DNA from: SIG480 sp045595365
GTDB lineage: Bacteria; Bacillota; Clostridia; Oscillospirales; JAAYXM01
Reading direction: 5' to 3'
Length of the DNA: 31,935 bases
Assembly: GCA_045595365.1 (NCBI GenBank)
Contig: JAZOAI010000031.1
Span: forward strand, 1 to 31,935
The notes beneath the pieces were generated by a model, which saw nothing but the letters and a program-made list of their open reading frames with translations, was not told where the DNA came from and did no database searches. The position numbers were made by a program, and so were the translations under genes. This document shows, piece after piece, positions 7,694-16,754 of the stretch. Within the stretch, counting starts at the first letter, position 1. Each line of letters begins with the position of its first letter.

Positions 7694-8389
7694 ATGAGTG
7701 GTAAAAAGAAAATACTTGTTGTCGAAGACGAAGACAGCATAAGAAGCTTTATAGTAATAAACTTAAGCCGTGCAGGCTATGATGTCTGCGAGGCGGAGTC
7801 GGGCGAGCGCGCGCTTGAGATTCTTGAAACGGAAAAGGGCATCGGGGTTGCGCTTTTAGACGTTATGATGCCGGGGATTGACGGCTTTGAGGTCTGCCGC
7901 AGAATCCGTTCAAAAGGGTCAAAAGTCGGAATAATAATGCTCACGGCAAGGACTCAGGAGGTTGACCGCGTAACCGGCCTTATGACGGGGGCTGACGATT
8001 ACGTCACAAAGCCCTTCTCACCGACCGAGCTTATCGCGAGAATTGACGCGCTTTATCGGCGCCTTGACGGGGTAATCGCCGAAGACAGCGCAAAAATGGT
8101 CAGCGGCCCGTTTGAGCTTAACACAAGAAACAGAACTCTGGACAAGAACGGGAAAAGAATCCGCCTTACTCAGGTTGAGTACACCATAATGCGCTATTTC
8201 CTTGAAAACCCTGACCGCGCAATATCGAGAGAGGATATGCTCGCGGCAGTGTGGGGGAGCGATTATCTCGGAGAACTGAAGATTGTCGATGTCAACATAA
8301 GAAGGCTCAGAATTAAAATCGAAGATGACCCTGCCGTGCCGGCGTATATTCAGACGGTGTGGGGATTTGGGTATAAGTGGAATTCATAA
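7694..8389 (+). CDS. OmpR/PhoB-family response regulator
   Basis: The 231-residue two-domain regulator has an N-terminal receiver (about 1-120) with acidic pocket VVEDED, phospho-acceptor D56 in ALLDVMMPGIDGFE, Thr in MLTART and Lys in VTKPFSP. It is followed by a winged-helix DNA-binding domain (LTQVEYTIMRYFLENPDRAISREDML and a C-terminal VWGFGYKW). ATG 7694 has GGAGG 8 nt upstream; TTG 7691 is the alternative. It is cotranscribed with the downstream histidine kinase (20 bp gap), its likely phosphodonor. The regulon cannot be read from this window. Confidence 0.93.
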   Translation: MSGKKKILVVEDEDSIRSFIVINLSRAGYDVCEAESGERALEILETEKGIGVALLDVMMPGIDGFEVCRRIRSKGSKVGIIMLTARTQEVDRVTGLMTGADDYVTKPFSPTELIARIDALYRRLDGVIAEDSAKMVSGPFELNTRNRTLDKNGKRIRLTQVEYTIMRYFLENPDRAISREDMLAAVWGSDYLGELKIVDVNIRRLRIKIEDDPAVPAYIQTVWGFGYKWNS

Positions 8390-8409
8390 GTGAAGGGGAT
8401 GTCGGAAAA

Positions 8410-9837
8410 ATGCGTCAGCCGAAAGGGCTTCGCCACCGGTGGATGATAAATAATCTTTTATATATCGCGTTGATAATTGCCGTGTGTGTGGTAGTTTTTT
8501 CCGTCAGTGTGATGAATTACTACTACGTTAATATCCGAACAAGCCTTACAAACAGCGCGAATATCAGCGCGCAGTATTTCAGCCTTGACCTTGCTTCGAG
8601 CATAGATTCGTTTTATGCCAACGCAAAAAGGCAGCTCGCAACATCCTCGCGGCTTGAAAATATGGAAAAGCAGATTTTATTTGCAAACGGGCGCATAGTT
8701 ATGTCTTCAACGGGGCTTCCTGCGGGGATGATGCCGCAGAGCCCGGACATTTCAGAGGCGATAGAAAAAAATGCAACCGCTACATTTGTCGGGCGTGATA
8801 AGCACACCGGAGAAAGAATAATGAGCGTTTCAAGCCCTCTTGTATCGGGTGAGCATAATGTGATAGGCGTTGTGCGCCATGTTACAAGCCTTCGGTATGT
8901 AGACAGAAGAATTCTGATTCAATCTGTGCTTGCGGCAATTATAGGAGCGATAATGCTTCTTATAATTTTCTTTTCAAACAGGATGTTTCTGCGCTCGATT
9001 ATATCTCCGCTCCGCGAGGTTATAGACATTTCGAAAAAGATTACAAGCGGAAGCTACGGAGAGGTGATTGACAAAAAATATGAAGACGAGGTCGGAGAGC
9101 TTGTCGATGCAATAAACGAAATGTCGGCTGAAATTGCCCGTGCCGAAAAAATCAAAAATGAGTTTATTTCGTCAGTTTCGCACGAGCTTCGGACACCGCT
9201 CACAGCAATAATCGGCTGGGGAGAAACGCTCACGACTGTGGGGACAGAAAACCCGGAGGAAACGGGGCGTGGAGTTGAGATAATCTTAAAGGAAACCCGC
9301 CGGCTTTCAAAGATGGTTGAGGAGCTTCTTGATTTTGCGAGAATGGAGAGCGGCAGGTTCACACTGTATATCGACACAGTTGATTTGAAAGCGGAGTTTG
9401 AAGAAATTTTATTCATGTATGCAGAAACCTTCCGCCGTGAGAATGTAGATGCGACATATTCCAACGATGAGGAAGACGACATTTTCATAAGTGGCGACAG
9501 AGAACGCTTAAAGCAGGTTTTCTTTAACATAATAGACAACGCCGTAAAACACGGTGGAGAGAAGAAAAAGCTTGATATGGGGCTATACCGCGACGGGAAG
9601 TTTGCAAAGATTACAATCCGCGACTACGGAGAAGGAATTTCCGAAGAGGATTTGCCGTATGTCAAGGTCAAGTTCTACAAGGGGAAATCCAAGGCTCCCG
9701 GAAACGGAATCGGCCTTGCAGTCAGCGACGAAATAGTAAATCTGCACGGGGGGAAGCTTGATATAGAAAGCACCCTCGGCGAGGGAACAATGGTGACAAT
9801 CAGTCTCCCGATTAAGGAGAACGAAGTGAAAGAGTAA
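8410..9837 (+). CDS. membrane sensor histidine kinase
   Basis: The 475-residue kinase has TM1 at about residues 14-38, an extracytoplasmic Cache/PAS-like segment to about 170, TM2 at about 176-202 and a HAMP linker (SPLREVIDISKKITSGSYGEVI). The HisKA domain carries H258 in SSVSHELRTPLTAIIGW, and the HATPase domain follows (N box NIIDNAVKHGG, G1 DYGEGIS, G2 GNGIGLAVS). The order matches PhoR/WalK-like kinases. ATG 8410 is preferred because AAGGGG sits 10 nt upstream; GTG 8377 would overlap the regulator. It probably phosphorylates the adjacent OmpR-type regulator. The signal is unknown, but the upstream FG-GAP lipoprotein is a candidate partner. Confidence 0.93.
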   Translation: MRQPKGLRHRWMINNLLYIALIIAVCVVVFSVSVMNYYYVNIRTSLTNSANISAQYFSLDLASSIDSFYANAKRQLATSSRLENMEKQILFANGRIVMSSTGLPAGMMPQSPDISEAIEKNATATFVGRDKHTGERIMSVSSPLVSGEHNVIGVVRHVTSLRYVDRRILIQSVLAAIIGAIMLLIIFFSNRMFLRSIISPLREVIDISKKITSGSYGEVIDKKYEDEVGELVDAINEMSAEIARAEKIKNEFISSVSHELRTPLTAIIGWGETLTTVGTENPEETGRGVEIILKETRRLSKMVEELLDFARMESGRFTLYIDTVDLKAEFEEILFMYAETFRRENVDATYSNDEEDDIFISGDRERLKQVFFNIIDNAVKHGGEKKKLDMGLYRDGKFAKITIRDYGEGISEEDLPYVKVKFYKGKSKAPGNGIGLAVSDEIVNLHGGKLDIESTLGEGTMVTISLPIKENEVKE

Positions 9838-9854
9838 GAAAGGTTAATTTGCAA

Positions 9855-10799
9855 ATGACTGATAAAAAATGCTGTAAAAAAACGTCGATAGGCGGCCAGG
9901 CGCTTATTGAGGGCATTATGATGCTTGGCCCTGATAAGAGTGCGATAGCCGTGCGAAATCCTTCAGGCGAAATAGAGATGAAGACGGAAGCTATAAAGCG
10001 CCTTTCGCAGAGGCATAAGCTCCTGTCCCTTCCGATAATCCGTGGGGTAGTAGGGCTTTTTGAATCCTTAAAAATCGGTTTTTCGGCGCTTGAATATTCA
10101 TCGTCGATCGCACTTGAGGGCGACGATGAGGAAACCTCAAAATTTGAAGAATGGCTCGAGAAAAAATTCGGAAGCCGTGTGATGGAAAAAATCGTTATGG
10201 CGATTGCGATGGTTTTGGGTGTTGCGCTGTCGGTAGGGCTCTTCATTTTTCTCCCGACGCTTCTTGCGGGCGCTCTTGACAAGGTTATAAAGATTAATCT
10301 TCTTCGAAACATCCTTGAGGGTATTCTCCGAATCGCAATATTTTTTATATATATGCTTGCCGTTTCCCGGATGAAGGATATGAAAAGAGTTTTTTCGTAT
10401 CACGGAGCAGAGCATAAAACAATTTTCTGCTATGAAGCAGGAGAAGAACTCACGGTTGAAAACGTAAAGTCATTCTCGAAGGAGCATCCGCGCTGCGGAA
10501 CAAGCTTTATGTTCTCGGTTATGATAATAAGCATCCTTGTCTTTTCGGTTGTGAGCTGGTCAAACCCATTCATAAGAATGGCGCTCCGCCTGCTTCTTCT
10601 TCCGGTAGTTGTCGGGATAAGCTACGAGATTAACAGATTCCTCGGCAGGCACGACAACGTTTTCACAAAGATTATGCGTGCGCCGGGTTTGTGGTTCCAG
10701 AAGTTTACCACATTTGAGCCGGATGACAGTATGATTGAGATTGCAATAGCGGCACTTTCGGCGGTCATACCGGAAGATGAAAATTCAGATAAATGGTAA
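9855..10799 (+). CDS. DUF1385 (YqhQ-like) membrane protein
   Basis: The product of about 314 residues has the DUF1385 hallmarks GGQALIEGIMMLGPDKSAIAVR at the N-terminus, LPIIRGVVGLFESLKIGFSALEYS, and HGAEHKTIFCYEAGEELTVENV with a conserved His/Glu cluster and HPRCGTSF. Several hydrophobic segments (about residues 115-140, 150-170, 215-235 and 240-260) indicate an integral membrane protein. The biochemical function is not established. It overlaps prmC by 23 bp, a neighbourhood common in Clostridia. The start is ATG 9855; TTG 9849, closer to AAAGG, is possible. Confidence 0.85.
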   Translation: MTDKKCCKKTSIGGQALIEGIMMLGPDKSAIAVRNPSGEIEMKTEAIKRLSQRHKLLSLPIIRGVVGLFESLKIGFSALEYSSSIALEGDDEETSKFEEWLEKKFGSRVMEKIVMAIAMVLGVALSVGLFIFLPTLLAGALDKVIKINLLRNILEGILRIAIFFIYMLAVSRMKDMKRVFSYHGAEHKTIFCYEAGEELTVENVKSFSKEHPRCGTSFMFSVMIISILVFSVVSWSNPFIRMALRLLLLPVVVGISYEINRFLGRHDNVFTKIMRAPGLWFQKFTTFEPDDSMIEIAIAALSAVIPEDENSDKW

Positions 10800-11670
10800 T
10801 ACCGGGAAGTTGTGTGAAGAAGTGTTTACAACATACAATGATGTATATCTTGACATAAGAAGAAAGCTTGTTGCGGAAAAAGTCTCAATGGCAGAGCTTG
10901 AAGCCTTTGAGATTATCCGGTTTGTAACCGGAAAGACGCGTGAGGAATTTGTCCGCGATAAATACCTCCACGCGTCGGCAAGCGTAGCGGCATCTGCCGC
11001 GACTATTGCTCTACGCCGGTGTTCGGGAGAGCCGCTTGCCTACATTCTCGGCGAGTGGGAGTTTTACGGCATCACGCTTAAGGTTACTCCCGATGTTCTT
11101 ATCCCGCGCTCGGATACGGAAGCTCTTGTAGACTGCGCTCTGCGCCGGTGTGACGGTGGGTTCAGGTTCTTAGACCTCGGCTGCGGGAGCGGATGCGTGG
11201 GAATCGCGATAGCGGCGATGCGTTCATCCTCGCGCGGTGTTCTCGCCGACATATCGGATGGTGCGCTTGCCGTGGCAAAAGAGAACGTGTATGACCAGAA
11301 GCTTTCCTCGCGCCTTTCCTGTATAAAGGCCGATATGACATCTCCCCCGCCTCAGAACATCGGAAGCTTTGACATAATAGTCTCAAACCCGCCGTATATA
11401 ACAAATAACGAGATGAACGGACTTGACAAATCAGTAAGAGAGTTTGAACCGTACTCGGCACTTTGCGGCGGGGAAGACGGGCTTGATTTTTACCGCGCGA
11501 TATGCCACAACTGGGCGTCTGTCCTCAAAGATGGCGGAGTTCTTGCATTTGAATGCGGAATCGGGCAGAGTGCGGCACTTGAGACGCTTCTTTCGGGTTT
11601 CGGAATGAAATCAATTCAGACAACGCGAGATACAACGGGTGCAAACAGGGTTGTTTCCTGTATCAAATAA
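10777..11670 (+). CDS. prmC: peptide chain release factor N5-glutamine methyltransferase PrmC
   Basis: PrmC methylates the Gln of the GGQ motif in release factors RF1 and RF2, using SAM. The product has 297 residues. A helical N-terminal domain (LAEKVSMAELEAFEIIRFVTG) recognises the factor, GEPLAYILGEWEFYG and PDVLIPRSDTEAL lead into the Rossmann fold, motif I is FLDLGCGSGCVGIAIA, and the catalytic NPPY motif is in IIVSNPPYI. The ATG at 10777 overlaps the DUF1385 gene and lacks a well-spaced Shine-Dalgarno. TTG 10810 and GTG 10822 are plausible shorter starts. prfA, a usual neighbour, is absent; recA follows. Confidence 0.92.
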   Translation: MKIQINGNTGKLCEEVFTTYNDVYLDIRRKLVAEKVSMAELEAFEIIRFVTGKTREEFVRDKYLHASASVAASAATIALRRCSGEPLAYILGEWEFYGITLKVTPDVLIPRSDTEALVDCALRRCDGGFRFLDLGCGSGCVGIAIAAMRSSSRGVLADISDGALAVAKENVYDQKLSSRLSCIKADMTSPPPQNIGSFDIIVSNPPYITNNEMNGLDKSVREFEPYSALCGGEDGLDFYRAICHNWASVLKDGGVLAFECGIGQSAALETLLSGFGMKSIQTTRDTTGANRVVSCIK

Positions 11671-11697
11671 AAATAAATAACAGGAGTGTGTTAAGAT

Positions 11698-12756
11698 ATG
11701 GAAAAGGAAAAAGCATTAGAAACCGCAATATCCCAGATTGAAAAGCAGTTTGGAAAGGGTACGGTTGTCCGCCTCGGCGATAAGGCGAGCATGAATGTGA
11801 GCTGTATTTCAACAGGTTCGCTCACACTTGACCTCGCGCTCGGAGTCGGAGGCCTTCCGAGAGGAAGAATAATTGAGATGTACGGGCCTGAATCTTCGGG
11901 CAAAACGACGGTCGCGCTTCACGCGGTTGCAGAAGCCCAGAAGCTTGGCGGCGAGGCGGCGTTTGTTGACGTTGAACACGCGCTTGACCCGGTATACGCA
12001 AAGGCACTTGGCGTCGATATTGACAGCCTTATCGTCTCCCAGCCTGATGCAGGCGAGGACGCGCTTGAAATTGCAGAAGCACTTGTCCGCTCAAATGCGA
12101 TTGACATCATAGTTATCGACTCCGTCGCAGCGCTTGTCCCGCGCGCTGAGATTGAAGGAGAGATGGGCGACGCTCTTGTCGGCGCTCACGCCCGCCTTAT
12201 GTCAAAGGCGATGAGAAAGCTTGCGGGTGCAATTTCAAAGGCGAACTGCGTTGCGATATTCATAAATCAGCTCCGCGAAAAGGTTGGAGTTATGTATGGC
12301 AACCCTGAGGTTACAACAGGCGGCCATGCGCTTAAGTATTACTCAAGCGTCAGAATTGACATCAGGCGCGTAGAAACCCTTAAAAACGGTTCGGAGTTTA
12401 TCGGAAACCGCACGCGTGCAAAGGTTGTAAAGAACAAGGTTTCGCCTCCATTCCGTTCAGGTGAGTTTGACATCATCTACGGACAGGGAATTTCAAAGGT
12501 TGGAGAGATTCTTGACCTTGCGGTAAAGTTCGATATTATCCAGAAGAGCGGCTCGTGGTTCAATATGGGAGAAATCCGCCTCGGTCAGGGGCGCGACAGC
12601 GCAAAACAGTATCTTACGGAGAATCCCGAGGTTGCCGCAAAGGTTGAGGCGGAGGTTCGCGCGAAGTACGACAGCCTTATGGAAGTCCCCGAGCGCAAGC
12701 CTGCAGCTCCGGCTGGCAAGGGCGTAAGCGTTGATGCCGACGATTTTGAAGGCTAA
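11698..12756 (+). CDS. recA: recombinase RecA
   Basis: RecA forms ATP-dependent filaments on single-stranded DNA for homologous recombination and triggers LexA cleavage in the SOS response. The 352 residues show GPESSGKTT (Walker A, about residues 63-71), VDVEHALDPVYAKALGVDI, IIVIDSVAALVPRAEIEGEMGD (Walker B and loop 1), INQLREKVGVMYGNPEVTTGG (loop 2) and a C-terminal domain ending in acidic DADDFEG. AGGAG precedes the ATG. There is only 27 bp between prmC and recA and no recognisable LexA operator there, so transcription may come from an upstream promoter. recX follows directly. Confidence 0.98.
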   Translation: MEKEKALETAISQIEKQFGKGTVVRLGDKASMNVSCISTGSLTLDLALGVGGLPRGRIIEMYGPESSGKTTVALHAVAEAQKLGGEAAFVDVEHALDPVYAKALGVDIDSLIVSQPDAGEDALEIAEALVRSNAIDIIVIDSVAALVPRAEIEGEMGDALVGAHARLMSKAMRKLAGAISKANCVAIFINQLREKVGVMYGNPEVTTGGHALKYYSSVRIDIRRVETLKNGSEFIGNRTRAKVVKNKVSPPFRSGEFDIIYGQGISKVGEILDLAVKFDIIQKSGSWFNMGEIRLGQGRDSAKQYLTENPEVAAKVEAEVRAKYDSLMEVPERKPAAPAGKGVSVDADDFEG

Positions 12757-12768
12757 AGCTTACTCAAA

Positions 12769-13386
12769 ATGAAAATAGCGAGCATAAAAATAGGCAGGCG
12801 CGACAAGGAAAAGCTTGTCATCTATACGGAATGCGGAAAATGCATTTTGGCGAGAGTTGACGATGCGTATATGCTCAAAGCGGGCGATGAGATCTCCTCA
12901 TCCCGCGCAGAGGAGCTTGAAGCTCTTTATAAAAGCACGCTTGCAAAAAAAAGTGCAGCAAAAACCTTGGCCCGCCGCAGTGTTTCAAAAAACGAGCTTT
13001 CAAAAAAGCTTCTTGAAAAGGGCTTTTCTGAGGAGGAGTCATATGATGCGGTTTCTTGGTTTGAAAAACGCGGGTTTCTGGATGATGAAGCGTATGCCGA
13101 GGCACTCGTGCAGTATTATACCGCGCGCGGATATGGCCCTCTGCGCATTAAGAAGGAGCTTTTTCACCGCGGAATAGAGCGCGAGATATGTGAAAAAATC
13201 TTAAGCTTGCTTCCTGAAAGCACAGATGAAATTTCGCGCCTCATTTTAAAAAAGCTTCACGGCGAAGAGCTTACGCCGGAGAAGAAAAACAAAATTGTCG
13301 CGTTCCTTATGCGGCGCGGATTTAAGTATGATGAAATAAAAGCCGCGTTTGCAAATATTCGGCTTGATTCGGAGGATTTTGATTAA
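12769..13386 (+). CDS. recX: regulatory protein RecX
   Basis: RecX binds RecA filaments and modulates their activity. The 205 residues contain the three-helix repeats of the family: LARRSVSKNELSKKLLEKGF, WFEKRGFLDDEAYAEALVQYY, RGYGPLRIKKELFHRGI, and a C-terminal repeat ending FLMRRGFKYDEIKAAF. The N-terminal ~50 residues form a beta-rich extension seen in Firmicute RecX. It sits 12 bp downstream of recA, which supports the call; there is no clear ribosome binding site, so expression may depend on recA translation. Its stop TAA overlaps the rimO ATG by one base. Confidence 0.9.
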   Translation: MKIASIKIGRRDKEKLVIYTECGKCILARVDDAYMLKAGDEISSSRAEELEALYKSTLAKKSAAKTLARRSVSKNELSKKLLEKGFSEEESYDAVSWFEKRGFLDDEAYAEALVQYYTARGYGPLRIKKELFHRGIEREICEKILSLLPESTDEISRLILKKLHGEELTPEKKNKIVAFLMRRGFKYDEIKAAFANIRLDSEDFD

Positions 13387-14708
13387 TGGCGAAAATTGGT
13401 GTAGTGTCCCTCGGATGCTCTAAAAATCAGATCGACTGTGAGCATATGCTCAGCCTGCTTGATGCTAAAGGATATGAGCTTACGGTCGAGCTTAATGATG
13501 TCTCGGCAGTCATCATAAACACCTGCGGCTTTATCGGGGATGCCCGCGATGAGGCGTATGAGTATATAAAAGAAGCAGTAAACCTCAAAGGTGAGGGAAG
13601 CATCGGAAAGATAATAGTAACCGGATGTCTTTCCGAGCTTATGAAGGGAAAGCTGCATGATGAGTTCCCGGAGATTGACGCGATCGTCGGTTGCGGAAGC
13701 TATCTTGAGATATGTGATGTGTGCGAGCGGGTGCTTCGCGGCGAATATGTCGAGTGCTTCGGGAACCCGGCTGATGCTCCTCTTGAATGTGGAAGAGTGC
13801 TTACCACCCCGCCCTATACCGCGTTCATTAAGATTGCAGAAGGTTGCTCTAACTGCTGTGCATACTGCATAATTCCGAAACTCCGCGGTCGTATGCGGAG
13901 CCGCGATATGGATGAAATAATAAAAGAAGCCGAAGCGCTTGCAGAAAGCGGCGCGCGTGAGCTTATAGTTGTGGCTCAGGACACGGGAAGCTACGGAACT
14001 GATTTTGGCGAAAAAGGGATGCTTGCAAAGCTTTTATCCGAGCTTTGCAAAATAGAGAAGCTTGACTGGATTCGGATTCACTACCTCTACGCCGATAAGA
14101 TTGACGATGAGCTTATAGATGTTATTGCGGAAAAAGACAAGATTGTCAAATACCTTGACATTCCGATTCAGCACATAAATGACAGAATCTTAAAGGCTAT
14201 GAACAGGCGCGACACGGGAGATGACATCCGCGCGCTGTTTAAAAAGCTCCGTGAGAGGATTCCCGGAGTTGTTCTCAGAACGAGCCTTATTGTAGGTTTT
14301 CCCGGCGAGACTGACGCCGAGTTTGAAGAGCTTTGTGATTTCCTGAAGGAATACAAAATCGAAAGAGCGGGAGTTTTTGAATATTCCCGCGAGGAAGGCA
14401 CAAAAGCATATTCAATGGAAGGCCAGGTTGATGAAGACGTTAAGCAAAAGCGCGCAGAGCTTATAGGCTCGCTTCAGGCGCGGGTTATGGATGAATACAA
14501 CGCAAGCCTTTACGGCAAAAGACTCAAGGTTCTCGTTGAGGGCTTTGACAGATACAGCGAATGTTATTTCGGCAGAAGCTTTGCAGATTCGCCGGAGATT
14601 GACGGCAAGGTCTTTTTTCATGGGAAGAAGGGAATTCGCCCGGGTGAGTTTGTAGATGTAGAAATCTCTGAGGAGCTTGACGGCGACCTTCTCGGTGAAG
14701 TTAAATAG
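13386..14708 (+). CDS. rimO: ribosomal protein uS12 methylthiotransferase RimO
   Basis: RimO is a radical-SAM enzyme that adds a methylthio group to a conserved Asp of ribosomal protein S12. The 440-residue protein has the MTTase N-terminal domain with cysteines in SLGCSKNQ, NTCGF and VTGCLSE for one cluster. The radical-SAM motif is GCSNCCAYC (C154, C158, C161) for the second cluster. A C-terminal TRAM-like domain follows from about residue 375. SLGCSKNQIDCE and PKLRGRMRSR favour RimO over MiaB. It is translationally coupled to recX (TAATG) and followed by pgsA after 12 bp. Confidence 0.95.
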   Translation: MAKIGVVSLGCSKNQIDCEHMLSLLDAKGYELTVELNDVSAVIINTCGFIGDARDEAYEYIKEAVNLKGEGSIGKIIVTGCLSELMKGKLHDEFPEIDAIVGCGSYLEICDVCERVLRGEYVECFGNPADAPLECGRVLTTPPYTAFIKIAEGCSNCCAYCIIPKLRGRMRSRDMDEIIKEAEALAESGARELIVVAQDTGSYGTDFGEKGMLAKLLSELCKIEKLDWIRIHYLYADKIDDELIDVIAEKDKIVKYLDIPIQHINDRILKAMNRRDTGDDIRALFKKLRERIPGVVLRTSLIVGFPGETDAEFEELCDFLKEYKIERAGVFEYSREEGTKAYSMEGQVDEDVKQKRAELIGSLQARVMDEYNASLYGKRLKVLVEGFDRYSECYFGRSFADSPEIDGKVFFHGKKGIRPGEFVDVEISEELDGDLLGEVK

Positions 14709-14720
14709 GAGGCGAGCTTT

Positions 14721-15290
14721 ATGACAACGGCAAATATAATTTCCATAATACGGATTATGCTTATACCGATATTCCTTGCTTTTGCGCTTCTTGATATTCC
14801 GTCGGGAGAATATATCGCGGTTTCGATATTTATTCTTGCAAGCATCACGGACTGGGTTGACGGATATATCGCGAGAAAATACAACCAGACAACAACATTC
14901 GGAAAGTTTCTTGACCCGCTTGCAGATAAGCTTTTGGTCACGGCGGCAGTGCTTGTTTTAATTGAACGCGGGGATATGGGGAGCATTCCGGCTCTTATTA
15001 TAATTGCGCGCGAGCTTATCGTCACGTCGCTTCGCATTGTTGCGATGGGCGAGGGAGTTGTAATCGCGGCGCAGCGCTCAGGAAAATGGAAAACCTTTAT
15101 CCAGATTGTAGGCATTGTATTTTTATTCACCCCCTTGAGAAATATACATAACAGCCTCCTAAGTGCAGGAGATGTTGTTGTGTGGCTCATGGCGGCAGTC
15201 ACACTTATTTCAGGCATAGAATATTTCAAAAGCTTCGGCGGCGTTTTAAAAACCTCTGTCGATGCACAGAATAAAACGGAGAGGAAATAA
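14721..15290 (+). CDS. pgsA: CDP-diacylglycerol--glycerol-3-phosphate 3-phosphatidyltransferase PgsA
   Basis: PgsA makes phosphatidylglycerol phosphate from CDP-diacylglycerol and glycerol-3-phosphate at the membrane. The 189 residues carry the complete CDP-alcohol phosphotransferase motif, DWVDGYIAR, then GKFLDPLADK with the catalytic aspartates. There are about five hydrophobic segments (residues 4-24, 28-45, 75-95, 118-135, 148-168). AGGAGG precedes the ATG. The paralogue cardiolipin synthase shares the motif, but size and position next to rimO/cinA-type genes favour PgsA. cysS starts 3 bp after the stop. Confidence 0.92.
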   Translation: MTTANIISIIRIMLIPIFLAFALLDIPSGEYIAVSIFILASITDWVDGYIARKYNQTTTFGKFLDPLADKLLVTAAVLVLIERGDMGSIPALIIIARELIVTSLRIVAMGEGVVIAAQRSGKWKTFIQIVGIVFLFTPLRNIHNSLLSAGDVVVWLMAAVTLISGIEYFKSFGGVLKTSVDAQNKTERK

Positions 15291-15293
15291 AAA

Positions 15294-16691
15294 ATGAAGC
15301 TTTTTAACTCACTTACAAGAACAAAAGAAGAATTCAAACCAATAGAGCAGGGGAAGGTCAGAATGTATTCCTGCGGCCCTACGGTGTATAACTATTTCCA
15401 TATCGGAAATGCGCGCCCGTTTATTGTTTTTGACGTGCTCCGCAGATATATGGAATATCGCGGGTATGAAGTTAAATTTGTTCAGAATTTTACAGATATA
15501 GACGATAAGGTTATTAACCGTGCAAACGAAGAAGGGACCACCTATAAAGAGGTTTCGGAAAAATACATCAAAGAATACTTTGTCGATGCTGAGGGGCTTG
15601 GCATTCACCCCGCAACAATCCATCCCCGCGCAACTGAGAACATAGATGCGATAATCGAAATTGTAAAGACGCTCGTCGACAAGGGCTTTGCCTATGAGTC
15701 GGAGGGAGACGTTTATTTCCGTGCGCTTAAGTTTAAGGACTACGGCAAGCTCTCCAAGCAACCGCTTGAGGACCTTGTTGCGGGTGCGCGCATAAGCGTC
15801 GGAGAGAAGAAGGAGGAGGCTACTGACTTTGCGCTCTGGAAGGCGGCAAAGCCGGGCGAGCCGTATTGGGAATCTCCCTGGGGCAACGGTCGGCCGGGCT
15901 GGCATATAGAGTGCAGCGCGATGGCCAACCGCTATCTCGGAGAGACGATAGACATCCACAGCGGCGGAGTTGACCTCACCTTCCCACATCACGAAAATGA
16001 AATCGCCCAGAGCGAGGCGGCAAATGGTTGCCCGTTTGCAAACTACTGGCTTCACAACGCATTTTTGAATATAGACAATAAGAAAATGTCAAAATCTCTC
16101 GGCAACTTCTTTACGGTTCGCGATGCCGCGAAGGCTTATGGCTATGAAGCAATTCGATTCTTTATGCTCTCGGCTCATTACCGCAGCCCTATAAACTATT
16201 CGGAAGAATCTCTTATGCAGGCAAAAGCCGCGCTTGAGAGGCTTCGCAACTCAGAGAGCAATATGGAATTTATTGCTGAGAACGGGGAGAAGGCCCCGCT
16301 TTCTGACCGTCAGAAGGAGATTCTTTCGACTTTTGACAAATACAGAGAAAAATTCACTGCGGCGATGGATGATGACATCAACACTGCCGATGCGATTGCG
16401 GCTATTTTTGAGCTTGTGCGCGATGTAAACTCCGCACTTTCTGAAAACTCTACTTCAGATTTTGCGAAGGAGTGCTTAAAACGAGTCCGCGAGCTTTGCG
16501 ACGTTCTAGGAATAATTGAAAAGAAGGAAGAAAAATCTCTTGATTCCGAAATTGAGGAAATGATAGAGAAGCGCCAGGCGGCAAGACGCGAGAAGAACTT
16601 TGCCGAGGCAGATAAAATCCGCGACGAGCTTTCAAAAATGGGAATAATACTTGAGGATACGCCACAGGGCGTAAAATGGCACAGAGCATAA
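15294..16691 (+). CDS. cysS: cysteinyl-tRNA synthetase
   Basis: CysS charges tRNA-Cys. The 465-residue class I synthetase has the HIGH-type motif YFHIGNARPF after the zinc Cys in YSCGPTVYN, the second zinc site in WHIECSAMA and HHENEIAQSEA, and the KMSKS loop KMSKSLGNFFTV. The C-terminal helical domain ends with ARREKNFAEADKIRDELSKMGIILEDTPQGVKW, a typical CysS end. Length matches the family. It follows pgsA by 3 bp and is separated from polA by a hairpin without a T-run. Confidence 0.98.
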   Translation: MKLFNSLTRTKEEFKPIEQGKVRMYSCGPTVYNYFHIGNARPFIVFDVLRRYMEYRGYEVKFVQNFTDIDDKVINRANEEGTTYKEVSEKYIKEYFVDAEGLGIHPATIHPRATENIDAIIEIVKTLVDKGFAYESEGDVYFRALKFKDYGKLSKQPLEDLVAGARISVGEKKEEATDFALWKAAKPGEPYWESPWGNGRPGWHIECSAMANRYLGETIDIHSGGVDLTFPHHENEIAQSEAANGCPFANYWLHNAFLNIDNKKMSKSLGNFFTVRDAAKAYGYEAIRFFMLSAHYRSPINYSEESLMQAKAALERLRNSESNMEFIAENGEKAPLSDRQKEILSTFDKYREKFTAAMDDDINTADAIAAIFELVRDVNSALSENSTSDFAKECLKRVRELCDVLGIIEKKEEKSLDSEIEEMIEKRQAARREKNFAEADKIRDELSKMGIILEDTPQGVKWHRA

Positions 16692-16700
16692 AAACACTTC

Positions 16701-16722
16701 GGCGGAGAGGGTTCTCTCCGCC
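16701..16722 (+). terminator. hairpin between cysS and polA, weak terminator or processing site
   Basis: GGCGGAGAG (16701-16709) pairs perfectly with CTCTCCGCC (16714-16722) around a GGTT loop. No T-run follows, so it is more likely a partial terminator or an mRNA-stabilising or processing hairpin. Confidence 0.45.
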
Positions 16723-16754
16723 TGAATTCTGAAGAGAAAGCGTGAGGAATGAGC

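Noticed and set aside
11671..11697. LexA/SOS box upstream of recA
   Set aside because: No Firmicute-type GAAC-N4-GTTC element is present in the 27-bp gap.
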